Source: TMED14 sp038145075 (lineage in GTDB: Bacteria > Bacteroidota > Bacteroidia > Flavobacteriales > Schleiferiaceae). Taken from it: a stretch of 9,508 nucleotides of DNA. The stretch lies in the NCBI GenBank assembly GCA_038145075.1, contig JAYQOY010000057.1:1-9508 (forward strand), read 5' to 3'. Position numbers and translations under genes: made by a program. The notes beneath the pieces are model-generated. The model made no database searches, was not told where the DNA came from, and saw only the letters and a program-made list of their open reading frames with translations. The stretch's first letter is position 1, and the number at the start of each line of letters is the position of its first letter. Shown here in pieces: positions 1 through 4,896 of this stretch.

Positions 1-57
1 CTCTAGCTCTCTAGCTCTCTAGCGCTCTAGCTCTCTAGCTCTCTAGCCCTCTAGCGC
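1..57. repeat. 8-bp tandem repeat array A (at window edge)
   Basis: Seven consecutive 8-base units with consensus TCTAGCYC run from base 2 to base 57. Only unit positions 6-8 vary (CTC, CCC or CGC). Base 1 is compatible with another unit, so the array may continue to the left. The array lies downstream of the ndk terminator and overlaps no credible gene. Because CTAG is its own reverse complement and 8 is not a multiple of 3, three adjacent units place a TAG stop in every frame on both strands. The same unit recurs at 3420-3515 and 3611-3650. Function is unknown. Confidence 0.9.
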
Positions 58-77
58 GCCGAAGGCGCTTGGAGCGC

Positions 78-134
78 AAAAAAAAACCGGCCCACCCCGA
101 AGGGCAGGCCGGAAAAAAACCGGTTCAAAAACCG
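78..134 (-). terminator. Tandem intrinsic terminators of ndk
   Basis: Two hairpins lie just past the ndk stop codon, read on the minus strand. The first met by polymerase is a 5-bp stem at 121-134 (CGGTT/AACCG, 4-base loop), followed on the minus strand by a run of seven T (bases 113-119). The second is stronger: at 87-112 CCGGCC pairs with GGCCGG, a CA/CA internal loop follows, then CCC/GGG closes a CGAA loop, and nine T follow on the minus strand (bases 78-86). This is the classic Rho-independent layout. On the plus strand the hairpins are followed by A-runs, so termination should be one-directional. Confidence 0.8.
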
Positions 135-143
135 AAAAAAAAC

Positions 144-566
144 TTAGTACGCGTACTGCTCGCGAGCGGGGAAGAAGAAAGCTCCTTCGATGGCTGCATT
201 CTCGTCGCTGTCCGAACCGTGAATGGCATTGGCGGCGATAGATTGAGCGTAGAGTTTGCGGATGGTGCCTTCGGCAGCCTCAGCAGGGTTAGTAGCACCG
301 ATCAACGTGCGGAAATCGGCCACAGCGTTGTCTTTTTCCAAGATGGCAGCGACGATTGGGCCGGAGGTCATGTAGTCGACCAACTCACCGTAGAAGGGGC
401 GTTCGGCGTGAACAGCGTAGAACTGACCAGCGTCATTGCGGCTCAACTGCGTGAGTTTCATAGCCACGATGCGGAAACCAGCGCCGTTGATTTTTTCAAG
501 GATAGCACCGATGTGTCCGTTCTGAACAGCATCTGGCTTGATCATGGTAAAAGTGCGATTGCTCAT
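144..566 (-). CDS. ndk: Nucleoside diphosphate kinase
   Basis: The 140-residue product transfers the gamma-phosphate of ATP to nucleoside diphosphates through a phosphohistidine intermediate, balancing cytoplasmic (d)NTP pools. The N-terminus has the family motif TFTMIKPDAV with the ATP-contacting lysine at residue 10. The catalytic motif NAIHGSDS puts the active-site histidine at residue 116. RPFY and YMTSGPIVA (about residues 56-74) are also typical. The length matches the usual 130-150 residues. The start at 566 is chosen because the family begins with this MxxRTFxMIKP pattern; the frame stays open to 710, but that extension is antisense to the divergent nrnA. No Shine-Dalgarno site is visible, as is common in Bacteroidota. 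It is transcribed away from nrnA and ends in tandem terminators. Confidence 0.95.
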   Translation of the reverse strand: MSNRTFTMIKPDAVQNGHIGAILEKINGAGFRIVAMKLTQLSRNDAGQFYAVHAERPFYGELVDYMTSGPIVAAILEKDNAVADFRTLIGATNPAEAAEGTIRKLYAQSIAANAIHGSDSDENAAIEGAFFFPAREQYAY

Positions 567-621
567 AATAATTCTCGTTTTCGGCCGCGAAATTACGAAA
601 TTTACCCCCACAGACCTTCCT
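567..621. promoter_or_regulatory. Divergent ndk/nrnA promoter region
   Basis: This 55-base gap separates the two divergent start codons and must contain transcription signals for both unless they lie inside the genes. On the minus strand, bases 595-588 read TAATTTCG, one mismatch from the Bacteroidota -7 element TAnnTTTG, about 21 bases before the ndk ATG. I see no convincing TTG -33 partner, and no good match on the plus strand for nrnA. The assignment rests mainly on gene layout. Confidence 0.35.
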
Positions 622-1623
622 ATGGCATTGCATGATTTATCCCGCCTTTTGGCGCAGAAACCGTTTCGGCTCGTTCTAACCTCGCATTGGAACCCGGATG
701 GGGATGCCATTGGGTCGACGTTGGGGCTTGCGCATTACTTGCGGGGCAAGGGACATAGCGTTCAGGTTATCTTCCCAAATGCACCCTCCGCACCTGTCGC
801 CAAGGCCCCCGGCTACGACGCGCCCTTTGTCCACCTCTACGACCAGGACAGCGCGGCCGCCAAACAAGCGTTTGCCCAAGCAGAAGGCCTCTTTTCCTTA
901 GACTACAACACGGCTTCCCGGGTAGGCGATGCGATGCAGGCCGAAGTAGAAGCTTTCCAAGGCTTCAAGGTGCTCATCGACCACCACCAAGAGCCCGACG
1001 GCGGCTACGACCACGTCTACAGCCAAACGAGCAAATCTTCCACTGCGGAAATGGTCTACGACTTTATTGCTTCGGACGGCGGTACCCTCGATGTGGCGGC
1101 AGCCGATTGCTTACTCATGGGCCTCATTACGGATACGGGCTCCTTTCGCTTCCCCTCCGTGAGCGCGGCTACGCTCAAAGCGGCTTCTGCTTTGGTCGAT
1201 GCTGGTGCAGAACCCCACCGCATTCACGAACGCTTGTTTGAATCCAACCCGCCCAGCCGACTGAAACTTTGGGGCCGCGGACTCAACAGCCTGGAAATCA
1301 TCGCGGGCGGGCGCGCCACTCTTATTCACCTCACGGCGCAGGACATGCAGGAATGCGGCTACGTGGCGGGCGACACCGAAGGTTTGGTCAATCAAGGACT
1401 CGGCATCACGGGGGTGGAACTTTCGGCGTTTGCGCGCGAGGACGCCAGCGGCAAAGTGAAATTGAGCTTCCGCAGCAAGGGCGAGGTGGATGTCAATGCC
1501 TTTTCGCGGGCCCATTGGAACGGCGGTGGCCATATTCATGCGGCGGGCGGCAGTTCGGAAGGGAATTTGGCAGAGATTTTGCCGCAGTTGCGCAGTACCA
1601 TTGAAGCGTATTTGACGAAATGA
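622..1623 (+). CDS. nrnA: DHH/DHHA1 phosphoesterase, NrnA-type oligoribonuclease / pAp phosphatase
   Basis: The 333-residue cytoplasmic enzyme probably degrades short RNA oligonucleotides to mononucleotides and dephosphorylates 3'-phosphoadenosine 5'-phosphate. The DHH motifs are intact: SHWNPDGDAIGS (H22, D26, D28), FSLDYN (D94), DHH (120-122) and TDTGSFRF (D171), which together form the two-metal site. The C-terminal DHHA1 substrate-binding domain carries WNGGGHIHAAGG (GGGH at 301-304). The length fits the family. The start at 622 is chosen because the protein then begins just before the first DHH strand; the frame is open back to 538, but that stretch is antisense to the ndk start. Its ATGA overlap with the next gene implies translational coupling. 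The substrate preference (nanoRNA, pAp or cyclic-dinucleotide products) cannot be told from sequence. Confidence 0.9.
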   Translation: MALHDLSRLLAQKPFRLVLTSHWNPDGDAIGSTLGLAHYLRGKGHSVQVIFPNAPSAPVAKAPGYDAPFVHLYDQDSAAAKQAFAQAEGLFSLDYNTASRVGDAMQAEVEAFQGFKVLIDHHQEPDGGYDHVYSQTSKSSTAEMVYDFIASDGGTLDVAAADCLLMGLITDTGSFRFPSVSAATLKAASALVDAGAEPHRIHERLFESNPPSRLKLWGRGLNSLEIIAGGRATLIHLTAQDMQECGYVAGDTEGLVNQGLGITGVELSAFAREDASGKVKLSFRSKGEVDVNAFSRAHWNGGGHIHAAGGSSEGNLAEILPQLRSTIEAYLTK

Positions 1624-2147
1624 TTCGGCCCTCTTTTGCAGCGAAATTGCTGGCCCTTTTGGCGGCTGGTATGATGGTTTTCTGCACGCCCCAAACGCCC
1701 GACGAAGCCCAACCCCAGCTCAGTGCGCATGAGGTTCGGGAACGCATGATTGAGCAGAACCGCGCCGTCCTGGAGGCGGAGCGCGCGGCCATCTTGGCTT
1801 TTGTGGATTCCAGCGGCATTGCCTTTGAGGGCACGGGTATGGGCATGTTTGTGGCCCGAATTCCCGCCGACCTCGGCAGTCCCATCGACACCGCCCAGCG
1901 CGTCCAAGTGCGCAGCCGCATCACCGGCTTGCACGGCGAAGTTTACGCGGACCAGTTGAATCAAGAGATTAGCGTCTTGCGCGACAACGATGCCATTTGG
2001 GGGCTGCAAGAGGCCCTGATTAAATCGCAGGTGGGCGACAGCCTGGTTTGCGTGATTCCGGCGCATTTGGCGCATGGTTTGGCGGGAGATTTGGCAGAAA
2101 TTCCACCGCTCACCACCTTAGTGTATTACCTTCGCATTCTTCAATAA
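1620..2147 (+). CDS. gldI: GldI-like FKBP-fold lipoprotein (degenerate PPIase)
   Basis: The 175-residue protein has a hydrophobic leader (about residues 8-21) ending at C22, a likely lipidation site, although MVFC is a poor lipobox because of F at -1. A charged helical segment follows (about 36-64). The C-terminal half is a worn FKBP fold: RSRITGLHGEVY (98-109) matches the usual YTG...FD strand, DNDAIWGLQEAL (122-133) the VIxGW helix, IPAHLAHG (146-153) the LGYG region, and IPPLTTLVYYLRIL (161-174) the last strand. Nearly all aromatic active-site residues of true FKBPs are missing, so catalysis is doubtful. Layout and length recall GldI, a lipoprotein needed for gliding and T9SS function in Flavobacterium johnsoniae; from memory, gldI often follows a DHH gene in Flavobacteriia. 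It overlaps nrnA by 4 bases and precedes another PPIase gene by 21. Confidence 0.72.
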   Translation: MIRPSFAAKLLALLAAGMMVFCTPQTPDEAQPQLSAHEVRERMIEQNRAVLEAERAAILAFVDSSGIAFEGTGMGMFVARIPADLGSPIDTAQRVQVRSRITGLHGEVYADQLNQEISVLRDNDAIWGLQEALIKSQVGDSLVCVIPAHLAHGLAGDLAEIPPLTTLVYYLRILQ

Positions 2148-2168
2148 AAACCCAGAAATCCTTCACAA

Positions 2169-3356
2169 ATGAAACGGATTGTAGCAATGGCCCTAGCGGC
2201 CCTTTTGTTAGTCGCGTGTGGTTCGGCCCCCGCGATTAAAGTCAATGGTGAAAAAGTAAAAGTTGAGGACGGTTTGTACGCCTTGTTCCAAACGAACAAA
2301 GGCGACATCCTGATCAAACTTGAAATGGAAAAGGCCCCCATGACGGTGGCCAACTTTGTGGCCCTCGCTGAAGGCAACCACCCCGAAACGAAAATCAAGC
2401 GCGGCGAGCCTTTCTACGATGGCTTGATCTTCCACCGCGTCATTCCTCAGTTCATGTGCCAAGGCGGCGACCCCTTGGGTACGGGTGAGGGCGATCCCGG
2501 CTATTCGTTCCCGGACGAATTCCACCCCGACCTGCGCCACAACGGCCCCGGCATCTTGTCTATGGCCAACAGCGGCCCTAGCACAAACGGTTCGCAGTTC
2601 TTCATCACGGAAGTAGCGACACCTTGGTTGGATGACCGTCATTCTATTTTTGGCCACGTGATTGCGGGCGGCGATAAAATTGCCGAAATGGCCCGTGTCG
2701 CCACCAACAAGCAAAGCAACAAGCCCAACGAAGACATCACCATGACGGTGAAAATCGTTCGCCAAGGCAAGGCCGCTAAGGACTTTGATGCGCCTGCCAC
2801 CTTCCTGCTCAAGCGCAAGGAAATCGAGGCAGCTACCCTGAAGGCCCAAGAAGAAGCTTCTCAAGTCGGCAAGGAGCGTGCTGCGGCCTACACCTGGTTG
2901 TCTGGGGAGGGCTATGTGGATTCGGACATCTACGAGCCTTTGTACAGCAAGTGGGTGCAAAAAGCCCGCGACATGGGCGACGGCCTGAAAATCCTGACTG
3001 TCGTAGAAGGTGAAGGCGCTCCCATCAAGGACGGCGACATCGCCAACGTGCACTACGCGGGTTACCTCTCTACCGGCCGTCCTTTTGACAGCTCCGTCAA
3101 GCAGATCGCCGAAGTATTTGGAACCTACACGCCTCAGCGCGAGCCCTACGGCTTCTTCCCGGTTCAGTGTGGTGCCCAAGCACGCGTCATCGAAGGGTGG
3201 AAGCGTGGCCTCATCGGCCTGAAGAAAGGTTCGCACGTGAAGCTCATCATTCCTCCCTCTTTGGGCTACGGCGATCGCGGTGCCGGCAATATCATTCCTC
3301 CTAACAGCACCTTGGTGTTTGACATTTGGGTCGAAGACATCACCCCCGCCAACTAA
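2169..3356 (+). CDS. Lipoprotein cyclophilin-FKBP fusion peptidyl-prolyl isomerase
   Basis: This 395-residue protein is a dual-family immunophilin, predicted to speed proline cis-trans isomerisation during folding of envelope proteins. The signal peptide ends in a good lipobox, LVAC (C17). The residues after C17 (GSAPAIKV) lack the acidic surface-export signal of Bacteroidota lipoproteins, so a periplasm-facing location is likely. The cyclophilin domain (about 37-198) keeps the catalytic set: FHRVIPQFMCQGG (R90, F95, M96, Q98), SMANSGP (N134), SQFF (Q143, F145) and WLDDRH (W153, H158). A charged linker follows (about 200-270). The FKBP domain (about 272-392) keeps VHYAG (Y296), FDSS (F306, D307), VIEGW (V340, I341, W344), LGYG (Y367) and LVFD (F384). 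About 15 extra residues precede VIEGW. Cyclophilin-FKBP fusions are known from Flavobacterium. It closes the nrnA-gldI operon. Confidence 0.93.
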   Translation: MKRIVAMALAALLLVACGSAPAIKVNGEKVKVEDGLYALFQTNKGDILIKLEMEKAPMTVANFVALAEGNHPETKIKRGEPFYDGLIFHRVIPQFMCQGGDPLGTGEGDPGYSFPDEFHPDLRHNGPGILSMANSGPSTNGSQFFITEVATPWLDDRHSIFGHVIAGGDKIAEMARVATNKQSNKPNEDITMTVKIVRQGKAAKDFDAPATFLLKRKEIEAATLKAQEEASQVGKERAAAYTWLSGEGYVDSDIYEPLYSKWVQKARDMGDGLKILTVVEGEGAPIKDGDIANVHYAGYLSTGRPFDSSVKQIAEVFGTYTPQREPYGFFPVQCGAQARVIEGWKRGLIGLKKGSHVKLIIPPSLGYGDRGAGNIIPPNSTLVFDIWVEDITPAN

Positions 3357-3369
3357 TACGACTTTATGG

Positions 3370-3397
3370 ACGGGCGCCTCAGGCGCTCGTTCTTTTT
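3370..3397 (+). terminator. Intrinsic terminator of the nrnA-gldI-PPIase operon
   Basis: A 9-bp stem (ACGGGCGCC with GGCGCTCGT, one G-T wobble) closes a TCA loop and is followed by TCTTTTT. It begins 13 bases after the stop codon of the lipoprotein PPIase gene. It implies that the next PPIase gene is transcribed from its own promoter. Confidence 0.85.
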
Positions 3398-3419
3398 CAT
3401 TTCAACGGGTCAAAGGAGT

Positions 3420-3515
3420 TCTAGCTCTCTAGCCACCTAGCCCTCAAGCCCTCAAGCCCTCTAGCTACCCAGCTCTCTAGCCACCTAGCCTTCTAGCCCT
3501 CCAGCCCTCTAGCTT
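3420..3515. repeat. 8-bp tandem repeat array B (12 units)
   Basis: Twelve exact-period 8-base units, consensus YCTAGCCC, follow the pattern of array A but are more degenerate: variants include TCAAGCCC, CCTAGCCC, CCCAGCTC and TCCAGCCC. The core AGC is invariant in all twelve units. The array begins TCTAGCTC TCTAGCC and ends TCTAGCTT, exactly 7 bases before an ATG. Array C has the same first 15 bases, the same last unit and the same 7-base distance. Confidence 0.9.
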
Positions 3516-3522
3516 TTCTATC

Positions 3523-3557
3523 ATGCAAAACGGTCTCTACGCCAAATTCCACACTTC
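3523..3557 (+). other. Truncated duplicate of the downstream PPIase gene start, cut by the N gap
   Basis: These 35 bases, from ATG onward, are identical to the first 35 bases of the PPIase gene at 3658-3692 and would encode MQNGLYAKFHT with the last codon incomplete. The sequence then enters an N run. The 7 bases before the ATG differ from the other copy at two positions (TTCTATC against CTCAATC). The likeliest reading is an unmerged contig end joined to an overlapping contig. A true partial duplication or a second complete paralogue hidden by an under-sized gap cannot be excluded. It should not be counted as a functional gene. Confidence 0.75.
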
Positions 3558-3567
3558 NNNNNNNNNN
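3558..3567. other. Assembly gap (10 N)
   Basis: Ten consecutive N mark a scaffold join. Its round length suggests a placeholder, so the true distance between the two flanks is unknown and could be negative (overlap). Confidence 0.95.
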
Positions 3568-3573
3568 ACCCCC

Positions 3574-3597
3574 AACGAACCAACGAACGAACAAACA
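3574..3597. repeat. AACN tetranucleotide run
   Basis: Six successive tetramers (AACG, AACC, AACG, AACG, AACA, AACA) lie directly right of the N gap and 13 bases before array C. It is low-complexity sequence without coding potential. Confidence 0.6.
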
Positions 3598-3610
3598 GCG
3601 GCAAAAGCGT

Positions 3611-3650
3611 TCTAGCTCTCTAGCCCTCAAGCCACCTAGCCCTCTAGCTT
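3611..3650. repeat. 8-bp tandem repeat array C (5 units)
   Basis: Five units (TCTAGCTC, TCTAGCCC, TCAAGCCA, CCTAGCCC, TCTAGCTT) are followed by CTCAATC and then the ATG of the cytoplasmic PPIase gene. The array therefore occupies the place where the leader and ribosome-binding region would be expected. It is the same repeat family as arrays A and B, with a different unit number. Confidence 0.9.
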
Positions 3651-3657
3651 CTCAATC

Positions 3658-4590
3658 ATGCAAAACGGTCTCTACGCCAAATTCCACACTTCCAAAGGCG
3701 CCATCACGGTCGCCCTTCACTACCAACAAACCCCCATGACGGTGGGCAACTTCGTGGCCCTCGCTAAGGGTACCATGCCCAACAACGCCAAGGCGGATGG
3801 ACAGCCCTACTACGACGGTCTGAATTTTCACCGCGTGATCTCCGACTTCATGATTCAAGGTGGTTGCCCTCAGGGCCGCGGCACAGGTGGTCCAGGCTAC
3901 CAGTTCCCTGATGAGATTGTCGACGGTTTGAACCACGACGGTCCCGGTGTTTTGTCTATGGCCAACGCAGGTCCCGGCACCAACGGTTCGCAGTTCTTCA
4001 TCACGCACGTAGAGACGTCGTGGTTGGATGGCAAGCACACGGTGTTTGGCAAAGTGACGGAAGGTCAAGACGTGGTGGACGCCATCGCGCAGAACGACAA
4101 GCTGGAGCGCGTTGAAATCATTGCGGTTGGCCCCGATGCGGAAGCATTTGATGCAAAGGCAGCCTTTGATGCGGGTATGGTTTCGGTCAAGAAAGCCCAG
4201 GAGGAAGCAGCGAAGAAAGCCGAAGAAGCGCTTAAGTCGCTTACCGACGGCATGACCAAGACCTCTTCCGGTCTCTACTACCGCATGGACGTTGCGGGCG
4301 CGGGTCCCAAGCCTAAAGCGGGCCAAAACGTCAGCGTGCACTACACCGGCATGCTCACCGACGGTTCCATCTTTGACAGCTCCGTGCAGCGCGGTCAACC
4401 TATCGCCATTCCTATCGGTGCGGGCCGCGTCATTGCGGGCTGGGACGAGGGCATCATGCTCTTGAACGAAGGCGGCAAGGCGCGTTTGGTCATTCCTTCG
4501 CATTTGGGCTACGGCGCGCAGGGTGCTGGAGGAGTCATTCCGCCGAACGCCACCCTCATCTTCGACGTCGAACTCGTCAAAGTCGGCTAA
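3658..4590 (+). CDS. Cytoplasmic cyclophilin-FKBP fusion peptidyl-prolyl isomerase
   Basis: The 310-residue protein has the same cyclophilin-then-FKBP order as the upstream lipoprotein but no signal peptide: the cyclophilin fold begins at once (NGLYAKFHTSKGAITVAL). It probably assists folding in the cytoplasm. The cyclophilin domain (about 3-160) keeps FHRVISDFMIQGG (R59, F64, M65, Q67), SMANAGP (N103), SQFF (Q112, F114) and WLDGKH (W122, H127). An Ala/Lys/Glu-rich segment at about 176-197 looks like a helical linker. The FKBP domain (about 203-309) keeps VHYTG (Y229), FDSS (F239, D240), VIAGW (V258, I259, W262), LGYG (Y285) and LIFD (F302), so both active sites look intact. Length matches the roughly 30-kDa dual-family immunophilin of Flavobacterium. 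The start is fixed by the immediate beginning of the domain. Array C abuts the start, and the SemiSWEET gene follows after 2 bases. Confidence 0.93.
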   Translation: MQNGLYAKFHTSKGAITVALHYQQTPMTVGNFVALAKGTMPNNAKADGQPYYDGLNFHRVISDFMIQGGCPQGRGTGGPGYQFPDEIVDGLNHDGPGVLSMANAGPGTNGSQFFITHVETSWLDGKHTVFGKVTEGQDVVDAIAQNDKLERVEIIAVGPDAEAFDAKAAFDAGMVSVKKAQEEAAKKAEEALKSLTDGMTKTSSGLYYRMDVAGAGPKPKAGQNVSVHYTGMLTDGSIFDSSVQRGQPIAIPIGAGRVIAGWDEGIMLLNEGGKARLVIPSHLGYGAQGAGGVIPPNATLIFDVELVKVG

Positions 4591-4592
4591 GC

Positions 4593-4838
4593 ATGGAATG
4601 GGTCGGTTGGGCTGCTGCCATCCTCACGACGGTCTCCTTTGTCCCTCAGGCGGTCAAGGTGATCCAAACGCGTGACACCGCCTCCATCAGCCTTTGGATG
4701 TACATCCTCTTCACGACCGGCATCGCCTGCTGGCTCGCCTACGGTCTCCTCATCGGCGACGTCCCCATGACGGCCGCCAACGCCATTACCCTCATCCTCG
4801 CCACCATCATCTTGGTGACGAAGGTGCGGAATGGGTGA
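4593..4838 (+). CDS. SemiSWEET-type sugar transporter (PQ-loop/MtN3 family)
   Basis: This 81-residue membrane protein has three predicted helices (about 4-22, 34-54 and 58-77), the single triple-helix unit that dimerises to form a bacterial SWEET-like facilitator for mono- or disaccharides. Helix 1 carries the hinge motif SFVPQ (P18, Q19), followed by VKVIQTRDTASISLWMY, typical of the family. W47 and N63 correspond in identity and in 16-residue spacing to the sugar-contacting Trp and Asn of the Leptospira SemiSWEET (W48 and N64). It begins 2 bases after the stop of the cytoplasmic PPIase gene, so the two are almost certainly co-transcribed. No terminator hairpin is obvious after it. The actual sugar cannot be told. 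Confidence 0.9.
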   Translation: MEWVGWAAAILTTVSFVPQAVKVIQTRDTASISLWMYILFTTGIACWLAYGLLIGDVPMTAANAITLILATIILVTKVRNG

Positions 4839-4856
4839 GGGTAGACGACTAAGGCC

Positions 4857-4886
4857 TTGAAAATCATGTCAACAGAAATAGGTTTA
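4857..4886 (+). promoter_or_regulatory. Candidate Bacteroidota-type promoter for the receptor-hydrolase pair
   Basis: TTG at 4857-4859 and TAGGTTTA at 4879-4886, 19 bases apart, resemble the Bacteroidota -33/-7 pair (TTG, TAnnTTTG), with the last base of the -7 element off consensus. The receptor ATG is only 10 bases downstream, so the leader would be very short. Sequence match alone; weak. Confidence 0.3.
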
Positions 4887-4896
4887 TCCTATCTTC

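Larger units (their letters stand above)
3398..3657. other. Repeat-rich intergenic region between the two PPIase genes
   Basis: This 260-base stretch without a complete gene holds, in order, a short unique spacer, 8-bp array B, a truncated copy of the next gene's start, an N gap, a run of AACN tetramers and 8-bp array C. I find no convincing TAnnTTTG -7 element. The last unit of array B plus its next bases reads TAGCTTTT, one mismatch from that motif, but only 5 bases from an ATG. The promoter of the downstream gene is therefore unidentified and may lie in or behind the gap. Confidence 0.6.

Noticed and set aside
69..635. Open plus-strand frame of 188 codons across the ndk region
   Set aside because: It is the antisense shadow of ndk, begins in the terminator A-runs, has no family-like motif, and ndk on the other strand has an intact active site.
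567..710. Longer ndk start at 710 and longer nrnA start at 538
   Set aside because: Each extension runs antisense into the neighbouring gene and lies outside the conserved domain; the internal starts at 566 and 622 match the family N-termini.
2208..3236. Long minus-strand open frame (342 codons) opposite the lipoprotein cyclophilin-FKBP gene
   Set aside because: It is produced by the G/C-rich third positions of the sense gene; the sense frame has two complete, motif-rich domains, and the antisense product resembles nothing known.
3523..3557. A third functional PPIase gene starting before the N gap
   Set aside because: Only 35 bases are present and are identical to the next gene's start; an assembly join explains them better than a real gene.
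3420..3650. Possible CRISPR array
   Set aside because: The units are 8 bases with no spacers between them and no cas genes nearby; this is a simple tandem repeat.
3652..4503. Minus-strand open frame (283 codons) opposite the cytoplasmic cyclophilin-FKBP gene
   Set aside because: Same shadow effect as for the paralogue; even its sequence mirrors the other antisense frame because the sense genes are homologous.
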